Assembly: GCA_034926785.1 (NCBI GenBank)
Contig: JAYFQU010000023.1
Span: 10,211-74,210 of the forward strand
DNA length: 64,000 bases
DNA from: UBA7703 sp034926785
GTDB taxonomy: Bacteria > Bacillota > Clostridia > Christensenellales > CAG-138
Direction: 5' to 3'
This document shows, in pieces, positions 25,721-34,488 of the stretch. The number at the start of each line of letters is the position of its first letter. Position 1 is the first letter of the stretch. The notes beneath the pieces were generated by a model that did no database searches, had not been told where the DNA came from, and saw only the letters and a list, made by a program, of their open reading frames with translations. The translations under genes and the position numbers were made by a program.

Positions 25721-26290
25721 TTATCCGCCGATTTCCCGGATGAAATTTGTAACGACACCCAGAATTGCATCCTGGCGGATGAGTCCGATCCTGCTGTCGC
25801 GGCTGTCAATCGATTCCGCGCGGTTGTCGCCAAGCACAAACACCGTTCCCGCCGCAACCGTGATTTCCTGCATGCCGCTGTTGCCCAGCTGGTCCGGCAG
25901 AATAAAGGGTTCCTCCTCGAGTACATGGTTTCGAATCAGGCGCCCATCCGCGCTGATCGATATGGTGTCTCCGGGCAGGCCAGCCACGCGCTTAACCACG
26001 CGGCCGTAGAGAGATCCGGCGTCGAAAATCACCAGATCGTTGAAGCGTAGCTTCGTAAACCCCGTATAGTAAACGCGATCTCCCGTCCGCAGGGTCGGTT
26101 CCATCGATCCGCCAACCACGGTATACTGGCGGATGCCAAGCAGCAGCACGACGACGCCGAGCAGCAGGAGCACCAGCAACGAAAGAACCACGCGCGCGGT
26201 TTTACGTTTTTTATGCGCGGGGATGCTCTGCTCGTCCGGCCGGCCTTCCGTCCAATCAATGTCCCCGTCGCTGTGTGATGAGTATGGCAT
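25721..26290 (-). CDS. lepB: Signal peptidase I
   Basis: 189 residues. Cytoplasmic N-terminus, one membrane helix (about 34-52), then box B GGSMEPTL with nucleophile Ser62, box D GRVVKRVAGLPGD with general base Lys100, and box E GDNRAESIDSRDSR. This is the compact Gram-positive (SipS-like) form. Cleaves secretory signal peptides at the outer face of the membrane. First gene of a probable two-gene unit with the NlpC/P60 lipoprotein. Confidence 0.94.
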   Translation of the reverse strand: MPYSSHSDGDIDWTEGRPDEQSIPAHKKRKTARVVLSLLVLLLLGVVVLLLGIRQYTVVGGSMEPTLRTGDRVYYTGFTKLRFNDLVIFDAGSLYGRVVKRVAGLPGDTISISADGRLIRNHVLEEEPFILPDQLGNSGMQEITVAAGTVFVLGDNRAESIDSRDSRIGLIRQDAILGVVTNFIREIGG

Positions 26291-26442
26291 GAAAACTGCC
26301 TTTCGTTCCGCCGGAAGCCGTGTTCACAATGCTTCCGAGCAAGATGATCGCGCCCTTCCCGCGCCGCGGCTTGCCTCGCCTGAGCGTAACCGGGTCAGCC
26401 GCAACCGTTAACACTGCGGCAAATGCGCTTATTTTCTGTGAC

Positions 26443-26469
26443 ATTGTATGATTTAAGGCACATTTTCAA
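26443..26469 (-). promoter_or_regulatory. Weak candidate promoter for lepB
   Basis: Minus strand TTGAAA (26469-26464) and TACAAT (26448-26443); the 15-base spacer is shorter than optimal. Confidence 0.3.
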
Positions 26470-27729
26470 CGCCAATTTGCACATTTTTTCGCAGGATTGT
26501 CGCCCGCAATCGTTCGTTTAACGCCCGAATAAACACATTTTAACAGTTTATACTTCCGTATCCTGTTTCGCGTACGATTCAATCCGGCCTGCGGTCTTTT
26601 TGCCGAGAGCCGAAAGGCACGCCTTGCTCTGTTATCCCCAATTGTTCCTATTATACAATCGATGGCAACCGAAGTCCATATCTTTGCCTTTATCGCGGCG
26701 CTCAACAGCTTGCCCGCGCAGGAAACCATCTACCTCCGTCAATGTTTCTATGCGTAAAGCCAACGAACCAGGCCAAACGCATCGCAGTTGGGCGGCAGGT
26801 CTGCTCGGCAGGGGCTAAAATCGCACGGCAGGCGGGCAGTTGAGCGCGCAATCAGCCGCCCGTACGCCGCCCATTGTTCGCCGGTGCGCTAAATAATAGA
26901 AAGCGTCTCAACCGCTCCGGCCGTTGCTTTATCCTCGGCCAAGTCGAATTTCTGCCAGATATACCCCTCCAAAATCTCGCATTTCTTACTCAAATCGGCG
27001 CGCCACAGAACGATGCGCCTGAACCTCGCTGTTGCAGTGTGTATTCATGCCGTAAGTTACATTGTAATATTACCGTATAGTATGGCTGTATAATCACTTG
27101 ACAGTAGTCCGTTTATTTGATAAGTTATGCCCTGTAGATGTTTGTAGAGTGCCGGAGTTTTTTTCATCGACGCATGGCGAACTTCCCGGAAAACTGTTAA
27201 TATTTCATGAATTTTATCGGTTTTTTATGCAATCGATCTGCGTTTCGGTTACTATTGTTACAAGGTGTTTATGCAGGCAACACAGGCAATTTGGCCCGAA
27301 CAGACCTATGACACGGCAGCTTAATATCACGCATAATGTTAAGTAGCCTCAGCCGAACTCCAGGCGGATCCACGGAACAGCCCGATTGCGTTTAAAACCG
27401 TCAAATTAAGTAACAATACGATGCCATGCAACCGGTTCATTTATACAGAAATCGAATGTTTTTGCTCCCACGGGTGGTATCTATGCATCGCAGAATGCCA
27501 CAAAATGTTGGTATGAGTCTGGCCCGATGATCGTTGGTTTTGCGGTTTGGCTGCTTGTCTCCGCTATCCTTCGGAAGGATCGTCCGCACAAGCCCAACGG
27601 GTTAACACGTTTTTGCAGTATTTCGTTCAAAAAGACGTTTCCCCGAGATACTGTCCGGTGTCTGCCCGCAGGGGGCGTGCGCTGTCATTGCTTCCCGTGA
27701 TCGGCGCACTTTGATATCCATATATTGAT
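26470..27729. other. Long region without a supported gene
   Basis: About 1.26 kb between lepB and the riboswitch. Only short frames without ribosome sites or recognisable products occur on either strand. A TTACATTGTAA palindrome lies near 27057-27067. A possible promoter on the plus strand has ATGACA at 27308-27313 and CATAAT at 27332-27337 (18-base spacer), which would give the pilus transcript a leader of several hundred bases. Nothing else convincing is visible; decayed sequence or an unrecognised RNA are both possible. Confidence 0.5.
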
Positions 27730-27838
27730 GCGTTTCTTCCCATGTATATGGCACACCCGGCGAAAGCCGGGGTCGCAAAGCTAAAGGGCCTACCGGCACG
27801 CAATTGCCCATGGTAGCCAGCCGCCGAATGAAGAACGC
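27730..27838 (+). ncRNA. Cyclic-di-GMP-I riboswitch (GEMM-I) upstream of the Tad pilus locus
   Basis: The core GGTCGCAAAGCTAAAGGGCCTA (split at 27770-27791) and ATGGTAGCCAGCCGCCG near 27810-27826 match the conserved GEMM-I blocks. A GAAA-tetraloop hairpin CCCGGC-GAAA-GCCGGG lies at about 27756-27771, as required for docking into the second stem. The outer P1 helix is visible: GCGTTTCTTC at 27730-27739 pairs with GAAGAACGC at 27830-27838 with one bulge. It senses the second messenger that controls surface attachment, which fits the downstream pilus genes. An intrinsic terminator follows at 27893-27933. Confidence 0.92.
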
Positions 27839-27892
27839 GCGTTTTCATGCGTCAGGCATGTTATTTGGTTTATCGTCTATCCATCTATAAAC

Positions 27893-27933
27893 GCAGCGGT
27901 TCAAATTCGCGGGAATTTCGAACTGCTTTTTTT
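27893..27933 (+). terminator. Riboswitch-controlled transcription terminator before the prepilin peptidase gene
   Basis: GCAGCGGTTCAAATTC (27893-27908) pairs imperfectly with GAATTTCGAACTGC (27913-27926) around a GCGG loop, followed by T7 at 27927-27933. It lies 52 bases before the first pilus gene. A competing hairpin formed by the riboswitch P1 3' strand (ATGAAGAACGCGCGTTTTCAT, about 27827-27847, mostly self-complementary) could be the switch. Confidence 0.85.
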
Positions 27934-27984
27934 GTTCCCAAAAAGTAAACCTCTGGTGTTATTTTGAATTGAACAGGAGAACCC

Positions 27985-28617
27985 ATGATGCAAGTTTTAC
28001 TGCCGGTGCTGTCTGGCGCTGCATTGGGCGCCGCGCTGGCGGTGCCCGTCCGGCTGATCTCGGCATTTTTGCTCCGGCAGCGCGGATTAGCCCCTGAGAT
28101 GGAGCAAAACCATTTCGTGATACTCCTCGCGAGCCTTGTGCTCACCGGCGGCGCCATCGGGTGGCGCGCGGGATTTTCGTTTCACGGACTGTATCTTGTG
28201 TTCGTGATGGTGATCTCCGCCTGCGCGTTTTATATTGACGCAAAGCACCGGGTCATTCCAAACGAGCTGGTGCTGGCGATCCTGCTTCTCACCGCGCTGT
28301 TTGGCTTTACGGGCGCAATCCCCTTTCGGATCTGGTCCTCTCTGCTGGGCTTTGCAGCGTGTTTTGTCATCTTTTTTCTGCCGAGTCTGTTTGGGAAAAA
28401 CATCGGCGCGGGAGATGTCAAACTTGCGGCGGCAATGGGGTTTGCGCTCGGCTTAACGGGCAGCCTCTACGCGGTTGTCTGCATGGGACTTCTGGTGCTG
28501 GCATACGTGCTTCTTGACAAGCGCATGCCGCTGCCGCAGAGATTGAAGGAAATGATCCCTATGGGGCCGTTTCTTGCGCTGGCGCTGGTCGTCGTGCTAT
28601 TGGTGCCTCAGGCATAG
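27985..28617 (+). CDS. tadV: Prepilin peptidase, A24 family (TadV/CpaA-like)
   Basis: 210 residues, about six membrane helices. The two catalytic aspartates are in FYIDAKHRVIPNE and in GAGDVKLAAAMG (the GxGD motif). Cleaves the leader of the Flp pilins encoded just downstream. AGGAG lies 5 bases before ATG 27985 and 8 before ATG 27988, so the protein may start one codon later. First gene after the c-di-GMP riboswitch and its terminator. Confidence 0.92.
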   Translation: MMQVLLPVLSGAALGAALAVPVRLISAFLLRQRGLAPEMEQNHFVILLASLVLTGGAIGWRAGFSFHGLYLVFVMVISACAFYIDAKHRVIPNELVLAILLLTALFGFTGAIPFRIWSSLLGFAACFVIFFLPSLFGKNIGAGDVKLAAAMGFALGLTGSLYAVVCMGLLVLAYVLLDKRMPLPQRLKEMIPMGPFLALALVVVLLVPQA

Positions 28618-28867
28618 GGTTTGCAACAGCTGTGCTAGAAAGACATGATACGAGGATCTCTTTTTCAGGGTGGCGAGGTGAAAGTTGGGACTTTTCTCCC
28701 GTCCCAAAAAGGGAGAATGGATAGGGCATCGGATCCGGCCGCGTCTCAAGCGTGGCATCGTCTTCCGTTTTGCACGATGAAGCAAAGCGGCGAACTTGCT
28801 CTTAACGACATCAACGATGCGTTGATGATCGTCATTTGAGAATAAAATAATAAGGAGAAACGACACT

Positions 28868-29026
28868 ATGAAGAACTTTCTGAAGAATGAAGCAGGTCAG
28901 GGCATGGTAGAATACGGCCTCATCATCGCGCTCGTCGCGGTCGTCGTCATCGTCGCAATCAAAGCCCTCGGCGGCAATGTTGCGAGCACCTTCAACTCCG
29001 TCGCCGGCAACCTCACCAACCCCTGA
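28868..29026 (+). CDS. flp: Flp-type IVb pilin 1
   Basis: 52 residues, MKNFLKNEAG then QGMVEYGLIIALVAVVVIVA. The G/QGMVEY junction is the classical Flp cleavage site (G-XXXX-EY), so the mature pilin would have 42 residues, mostly one hydrophobic helix. AAGGAG lies 10 bases before the start. The 250-base gap before it contains several small inverted repeats but no gene; RNA processing there could raise pilin mRNA. Confidence 0.94.
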   Translation: MKNFLKNEAGQGMVEYGLIIALVAVVVIVAIKALGGNVASTFNSVAGNLTNP

Positions 29027-29064
29027 TAACTCCTGATTCAAAAACAGGAAAGGCAATCCAGACC

Positions 29065-29220
29065 ATGAAATGCTTCTGGGTCAACGAAGTCGGTCAGGGA
29101 GTCGTGGAATACGGCCTGATCATTGCGCTTGTCGCAACCGTGGTCATCGTCGGTCTCAAGCTGGTTGGCGGTAGCACGAATTCGTTTTTCTCCGGTGTCA
29201 GCGAAGACTGGCCCTCGTGA
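29065..29220 (+). CDS. flp: Flp-type IVb pilin 2
   Basis: 51 residues, MKCFWVNEVG then QGVVEYGLIIALVATVVIVG; same processing site as pilin 1, 38 bases downstream of it. Differs by a cysteine and tryptophan in the leader and an acidic SEDWPS tail. It may be a minor or alternative pilin subunit. Confidence 0.92.
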   Translation: MKCFWVNEVGQGVVEYGLIIALVATVVIVGLKLVGGSTNSFFSGVSEDWPS

Positions 29221-29453
29221 TCAAAACGGGTTCGATCAACGGAGGACTCGATAATCCCATGCTCGCGAAAACAATACAGCCTTAACGCATATTTGCGTTG
29301 GGTAATTGTGTTGTTGTCTGATGTTACGCAAATGCAGGGCGAATTTCATGATTTGCGCGACTTTGCGCCCCAAAGCGATCCGGTAATTCTTGCCTGCCGC
29401 GCGCGATCGTTTATCCGCGTACGGCAAGCGGCCCATACCACAACAAATGTTTC

Positions 29454-29494
29454 GGAATGAGAGCGACCGCTTGATAGTCGGGCGCTCTCATTCC
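29454..29494 (+). other. Perfect 12-bp stem-loop between pilins and TadE
   Basis: GGAATGAGAGCG (29454-29465) pairs perfectly with CGCTCTCATTCC (29483-29494), 17-base loop, no T run. It lies in the 441-base gap 29221-29661, which has no other supported feature apart from a small AACGCA/TGCGTT hairpin near 29284. Likely an RNA-stability or processing element protecting the abundant pilin message. Confidence 0.65.
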
Positions 29495-29661
29495 GGCACT
29501 TGTGAGAACGTATGCGGCATTTCCGCCTCCGTCCCGGTTCTGGCAACTCTGGAGACGTGTTTTTCGTCGGTATCTCTTCCGCCGCGAGGGAGTTCTTATC
29601 GCGGCCAAAGAAATACGGATGATCGTTGGGCGGGGACGCTGCGAAAAAAGAGGTGATCACC

Positions 29662-30078
29662 ATGAAACAAATGCTGTTACGTAAGCGACGCGAGGGCGGG
29701 CAATCCGTCGTTGAGTTCGCTCTGGCGCTGCCTCTCGTGTTGCTGCTCATCTGCGGCATGGTGGAGTTGGGTTGGCTCGCCTCCTCCCGGCAAGTTTTGG
29801 ATACCATGACGCGGGAAGGCACTCGCGCGGGGATTGTCGCCGCAACCACAACGGCCAGCAGGACGGCCGTCACCAACCGCGTTAACGCAGTAAAACCGGG
29901 CTACATGAAAAATACGGTGACCATAACGGTTACATTTTCCAACGCGGCGAGCTTTAAAGACGGCGATATCACCGTCGCCACCGCCTATGATCTGCCGCCG
30001 CTGACGCCGCTCACCGAATTTTTAACCCCGGACGGAACGTTTCATCTGCATTCAACTTATACGATGAAGATGGGCTAG
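29662..30078 (+). CDS. tadE: TadE-like minor pseudopilin
   Basis: 138 residues from ATG 29662 with AGGTGAT just upstream. GGQSVVEFALALPLVLLLIC (about residues 12-31) is the TadE/prepilin-type segment with the conserved E18, followed by a periplasmic-type domain (wall side) of about 95 residues rich in Thr and Val. A minor subunit of the Tad pilus processed by the same peptidase. Confidence 0.88.
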   Translation: MKQMLLRKRREGGQSVVEFALALPLVLLLICGMVELGWLASSRQVLDTMTREGTRAGIVAATTTASRTAVTNRVNAVKPGYMKNTVTITVTFSNAASFKDGDITVATAYDLPPLTPLTEFLTPDGTFHLHSTYTMKMG

Positions 30079-30246
30079 CGTCCTGGTATCCCCGCTGCGA
30101 ACAGCTGCCCCGATGGAGGGCGTGGCCACCCGCAGTGGTTTACGCGTTCGCCGGTTTTATCCCCGGTCTATCTGTTTCCCACAGAATATCTCTTCTCAGC
30201 CGGGATCCAACACCTCCCGGCAGATCCGTTTCGGAGGTCTGAAAGA

Positions 30247-31041
30247 ATGAAGAAAATCGTCGTGTTCGCCCTGATCGCCGCCCTGTGCGCCGGCGTTTTG
30301 CTGTATTATTATCTCGGCAATCTCGAAGCGCAAAAGCAGGTTAAGGTAGAGTATGAGCAGGTGGTCGTCGCCGCGACGAATATCCCGGCATATACGCCAA
30401 TCACCAATGAAATGGTGACGTTCAAGCAAATTCCGCAGGGGTTTGCGCATCCGCTGGCGGCCCACTCCGTAGAAGAAGTAGTCGGCTTTGTCACCGAAAG
30501 CGCGCTGATCGAAGGGGAACAAATCCTCCCGACAAAGCTAAAGCAGCTCGGTCAGACCGAAAGCGGGCTTTCTTACATCGTCCCGGAGGGCATGCGCGCG
30601 GTTACCGTTGCAGTGGATGAGGTGTCCGGTGTTGCCGGCTTTATTCAGCGCGGCGATTATGTGGACGTAATTTCCTATACCAGCACTTCCTACGACATGA
30701 CCGCCGCCAAGCCGCAGCAGGATGAAGCGGCGACAGGCGAGCAGACGGCGGCAGCAGGCTCCAGCGGCGGTCCGTCTCAAGGGACAACGCTGATCGCAGC
30801 GCAAAACGTCTGCGTTGCGGCCGTCGGGACTTCACTCTCAAGTTCCGGTGCCGTCACGGAGGACGGTGGACCGGCCAGCTATACGAGTGTAACGCTGTTT
30901 TTATCGCCGGAAGACGCAATGCGCGTCATTCAAGGCTCCAGAAGCGGTTCTATCGTGCTGGTGATGCGCGCTTCGGGTGATCACACAGGCAACCTGCAGA
31001 ATCCGATCGTCAACGATTCACTGCTGGAAAAGGCGGAATAG
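30247..31041 (+). CDS. cpaB: Flp pilus assembly protein CpaB/RcpC
   Basis: 264 residues; one N-terminal membrane helix (about 4-23), then an SAF domain (VVVAATNIPAYTPITNEMVTFKQIP) and the RcpC/CpaB core (SYIVPEGMRAVTVAVDEVSGVAGFIQRGDYVDVISYT), with a low-complexity Ala/Gln/Gly stretch near 150-180. In diderms it works with a secretin; no secretin gene is present here, so it may form a wall-side channel or guide. Confidence 0.9.
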   Translation: MKKIVVFALIAALCAGVLLYYYLGNLEAQKQVKVEYEQVVVAATNIPAYTPITNEMVTFKQIPQGFAHPLAAHSVEEVVGFVTESALIEGEQILPTKLKQLGQTESGLSYIVPEGMRAVTVAVDEVSGVAGFIQRGDYVDVISYTSTSYDMTAAKPQQDEAATGEQTAAAGSSGGPSQGTTLIAAQNVCVAAVGTSLSSSGAVTEDGGPASYTSVTLFLSPEDAMRVIQGSRSGSIVLVMRASGDHTGNLQNPIVNDSLLEKAE

Positions 31042-31048
31042 CGAAATC

Positions 31049-32188
31049 ATGGAAAAGAACTCAACCGGTATTCGCATCATGCTCGCGGCGTTCTCCGCCG
31101 ATGACAGAAAACTGATCTCCAGTCTGCTCACGGATGAAGCGCTTCGCGTCACCAGTATGTTTCGCCCGGATAACGACGGGTTAAAAAAGGCATCCTCCCA
31201 ACCGGCGGATGTCCTTTTGATTGGTACACGCGGCAAGCCGGAGCAAGAGTTGGACTTTGCGGAGCGGATGTTTACCGCGCGCAGCGATATCACCATCCTT
31301 CTGCTCTCCCCTGTGCTGGACAGCCGTATGCTTGCCCGCGCGATGGAGTGCGGAATCGCCCGCGTGATCGACATCGGCAGCGGCGAACACAATATCCGGA
31401 CGCAGATCCTTGCCGCCGCAAATCGGGACCAGAACCGACGCAGCAGTACACAGAAAATCGCGAGTTATGATTCCAAGATTGTTGCCTGTTACTCCCCGAA
31501 GGGCGGCGTTGGTAAAACGACGCTGGCGGTCAATCTCGCGTATGCGCTCACATCCCTGAATAAGAAAGTTGCGCTGATCGATTTAAGCCTTCAGTTTGGC
31601 GAGGTCGGCGTATATTTGGATATCCCCAAGGGGGATACCATCGCGGATATGGTGGAGGAGCACTCGTTTGAACTCTCCACGGTCAAGAGTTATCTCATTC
31701 GCCATCAGAGCGGCATACAGGTGATGCTCTCCAGCAGTTCGCCGGAGTATGCCGAGCTGATTCGCCCGGAGCATATCGACGCAATCCTCTCCTCGCTGCG
31801 AACGGAGTTTGACTATATTCTGGTCGATATGGGCGTTTCCATCGGGGACTGCGCCATTGCCGCACTGGAAACGGCGGATACGATCATGCTCGTTGTCACC
31901 GAGGACATCGCCGCTCTGCACGACGCAAAACGAAGCATTAAGGTTTTGGAGGCGCTCAACCAGCAGGATAAAATTAAACTTGTGGTCAATAAAGATGGGA
32001 TCTCCACCATCAAGGTTAAGAACATTACCTCTCTATTGGAGATGACGCCGGCGCTGGTCATACCGTATGATTTAAAATCTGCGATGCTCGCCGTAAACCG
32101 CGGGATTCCGCTGCTCAACTGCGCGCCCAATTCCAAGGCGTCCAAAGAGATCTTTGCCTTTGCGCGCAGCATGATTCGGAGGGTATAA
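31049..32188 (+). CDS. tadZ: Pilus polar-localisation ATPase TadZ/CpaE
   Basis: 379 residues from ATG 31049, 7 bases after cpaB. Residues 1-125 resemble an atypical receiver domain without a clear phosphoacceptor. Then a MinD/ParA-type ATPase with deviant Walker A KGGVGKTT at 151-158 and DYILVDMGVS as Walker B. Positions the secretion machine in the cell in known Tad systems. The ribosome site is weak, suggesting coupling to cpaB. Confidence 0.9.
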   Translation: MEKNSTGIRIMLAAFSADDRKLISSLLTDEALRVTSMFRPDNDGLKKASSQPADVLLIGTRGKPEQELDFAERMFTARSDITILLLSPVLDSRMLARAMECGIARVIDIGSGEHNIRTQILAAANRDQNRRSSTQKIASYDSKIVACYSPKGGVGKTTLAVNLAYALTSLNKKVALIDLSLQFGEVGVYLDIPKGDTIADMVEEHSFELSTVKSYLIRHQSGIQVMLSSSSPEYAELIRPEHIDAILSSLRTEFDYILVDMGVSIGDCAIAALETADTIMLVVTEDIAALHDAKRSIKVLEALNQQDKIKLVVNKDGISTIKVKNITSLLEMTPALVIPYDLKSAMLAVNRGIPLLNCAPNSKASKEIFAFARSMIRRV

Positions 32189-32190
32189 CC

Positions 32191-33501
32191 ATGGGGTTAT
32201 TAGAACGGCTGGATAAAAAAACGCCGCTCACGCCAAACGGCGCAACCGTGCCGGTGGAGGCGGACGAACCTGCGCTGTTGCGCGAGCGCGTGCATTATCA
32301 AGTTGTTGAGACGCTGAACAAGCGCGATGAAAAGCACAGCGGGGGCGCAAATGAAGCGGAGACACGCGCAATTATCGATTCCGCATTGGAGCAGCAGGCC
32401 TCCAGCATGGCGCGGCCGGAGCGCATACGCATCGCCTCCGAAATCTATGATTCTATCCGTGGTCTTGGGCCGTTGGAAAAGCTGCTTGCCGACGACTCCA
32501 TCAGCGAAATCATGGTGAACGGAGCCAAGCAGGTGTTCATCGAACGCCGGGGCAAACTGATTCAGAGCGACGTCTCCTTCTATGATAACGATCAGTTGCT
32601 GAACGTAATTGACCGCATCGTCTCCCCGCTGGGGCGTCATATTGACGAGGCAAACCCGATGGTGGACGCGCGTCTGTCAGACGGTTCGCGCGTCAATGCG
32701 GTGATCCCCCCGCTTTCGTTAAAAGGGCCTCTGCTCACGATTCGAAAGTTTTCCAAAACGCCTCTGACCGTGGATAACCTGATCAGCTACGGCAGCCTCA
32801 CCATGAAAATGGCCGCCTTTTTGGAGGCCTGCGTCAAGGGCCGGCTCAATATCGTCGTCTCCGGCGGAACGGGCAGCGGAAAAACAACGCTGCTCAACGT
32901 GCTCTCCGCCTATATTCCATATGACGAGCGCATCGTAACCATCGAGGATGCCGCGGAAATCCAGCTGCAGCAGCGCCATGTTCTGACATTAGAGGCACGC
33001 CCGGCAAATCTCGAAGGAACCGGGCAGATCACCATACGCGATCTTGTGCGAAACGCGCTGCGTATGCGGCCGGACCGCATCATCGTTGGCGAGGTGCGCG
33101 GCGGTGAGGCGCTGGATATGTTGCAGGCCATGAATACCGGTCACGACGGCTCCCTCACCACCGGACATGCGAACTCTACCAGGGATATGCTCGCGCGATT
33201 GGAGACTATGGTGCTTATGGCGGGCATGAATTTGCCGCTATCCGCCATCCGCCAGCAGATTGCGTCCTCTATCGATATTATCGTGCAGCAATCCCGCATG
33301 CGGGACGGGAGCCGCAAGATCATCAGCGTCAGCGAGGTCGTCGGTATGGAAGGCGACGTGATTATTACGCAGGAGATCTTTACCTTTGACGCGGGCGATG
33401 GACGCTCTCCCGGGCGTTTTCGCGCAACGGGCATCAAGCCCCGCTGTGCGGAGAAGCTCTTGGCCGCAGGCGCGGGCCTCAAGGATGAATGGTTTAACTA
33501 A
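32191..33501 (+). CDS. tadA: Tad pilus secretion ATPase TadA/CpaF
   Basis: 436 residues, 2 bases after tadZ. Type II/IV secretion ATPase: Walker A GGTGSGKTT at 225-233, the Asp-box around TIEDAAEIQLQQ, Walker B RIIVGEVRGGEALDML and His-box TGHDGSLTTGHAN. Drives pilin polymerisation at the cytoplasmic face. Complete. Confidence 0.96.
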   Translation: MGLLERLDKKTPLTPNGATVPVEADEPALLRERVHYQVVETLNKRDEKHSGGANEAETRAIIDSALEQQASSMARPERIRIASEIYDSIRGLGPLEKLLADDSISEIMVNGAKQVFIERRGKLIQSDVSFYDNDQLLNVIDRIVSPLGRHIDEANPMVDARLSDGSRVNAVIPPLSLKGPLLTIRKFSKTPLTVDNLISYGSLTMKMAAFLEACVKGRLNIVVSGGTGSGKTTLLNVLSAYIPYDERIVTIEDAAEIQLQQRHVLTLEARPANLEGTGQITIRDLVRNALRMRPDRIIVGEVRGGEALDMLQAMNTGHDGSLTTGHANSTRDMLARLETMVLMAGMNLPLSAIRQQIASSIDIIVQQSRMRDGSRKIISVSEVVGMEGDVIITQEIFTFDAGDGRSPGRFRATGIKPRCAEKLLAAGAGLKDEWFN

Positions 33502-33543
33502 GAGAATGAACATGAGATTTTCTATGGAAAGGAAGCGCATCCT

Positions 33544-34473
33544 ATGACTCGGATTCTGGTTGTCATCGTCTGCATGATTGCTTCCTATTTCATTTTTTAC
33601 ATCATTGCGACGGTGCGCACCAAGGAAAAGCGCGCGATGGATCAGCGCGTTCGCGCTCTGTTTGACGTTGTCCCGGAAGAGGGCGCTTCCAAACGCTTAA
33701 AAAAAGAAAGGCATAAGATTCATCCGCGCCGACTCGATCAGATTGCGGACGAGCTTTACGTCGCCGGCGTTGCGCTCCGCGCGGAAGAGTTTATCACGAT
33801 CTGGATTCTGACCGGCGCCGTTATCCCTGCCGCCGTTTTGTTCCTCGGCGCGTCAACGAGTCTCTGCATCGGGCTTGTCATCATCGGCGGAGCGGCGCCC
33901 ATCTCTTGGGTTACCATCAAGCGCAATAAACGCCTTACGTTGTTTGGAACACAGCTTTCCGACGCGCTGACGATCATCTGCAATGCGCTTCGGGTTGGGC
34001 AATCCTTTCAAACCGCGATGAAGAGCGTCGCCGACGAAATGGAGGAGCCGATCTCCCGCGAGTTCATGCGCGTCTATCGTGAAACGCAGTATGGCATGCC
34101 GCTCGAGACCAGCCTCGCCCGACTGGTCGCCCGAACCCAGAATTCCGATCTCGATTTGGTTTGCTCCGCAGTCGTGATCCAGCGTCAGATCGGCGGCAAT
34201 CTCGCTGTCATCCTCGAGAACATCTCCGATACCATCAACCAGCGCATCCGTCTGCGCGGCGAAGTGAAAACCATGACTTCTGCCGGAAGGCTGAGCGGAT
34301 ATATCGTCGGCGCGTTGCCGGTCTTTATCATCGTACTGCTGATGTTTCTCAATCCCGGATATGTGGACATGTTTTTCTCCACACAATCCGGGCGGATCAT
34401 GTTGATGGTTTGTGTCGTGATGGAGGCGATTGGATTCGCCTTTGTCCGGAAAATTGTCAACATCAAGATGTAG
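33544..34473 (+). CDS. tadB: Tad pilus inner-membrane platform protein TadB
   Basis: 309 residues. T2SF (GspF-like) domain with membrane helices at the N-terminus, middle (about 90-125) and C-terminus. FGTQLSDALTIICNALRVGQSFQTAM and SDLDLVCSAVVIQRQIGGNLAVIL are TadB signatures. GGAAAGGA lies before the ATG. Pairs with TadC to form the assembly platform. Confidence 0.92.
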   Translation: MTRILVVIVCMIASYFIFYIIATVRTKEKRAMDQRVRALFDVVPEEGASKRLKKERHKIHPRRLDQIADELYVAGVALRAEEFITIWILTGAVIPAAVLFLGASTSLCIGLVIIGGAAPISWVTIKRNKRLTLFGTQLSDALTIICNALRVGQSFQTAMKSVADEMEEPISREFMRVYRETQYGMPLETSLARLVARTQNSDLDLVCSAVVIQRQIGGNLAVILENISDTINQRIRLRGEVKTMTSAGRLSGYIVGALPVFIIVLLMFLNPGYVDMFFSTQSGRIMLMVCVVMEAIGFAFVRKIVNIKM

Positions 34474-34488
34474 AAAGGAGCGCGCTGC

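Noticed and set aside
26466..27346. Several short open frames in the gap before the pilus locus.
   Set aside because: None has a plausible ribosome site, recognisable motif or consistent codon use, and they overlap in different frames.
27893..27933. tRNA T-arm-like GGTTCAAATTC sequence.
   Set aside because: It is the 5' arm of an intrinsic terminator; no acceptor stem, D-arm or anticodon arm can be built around it.
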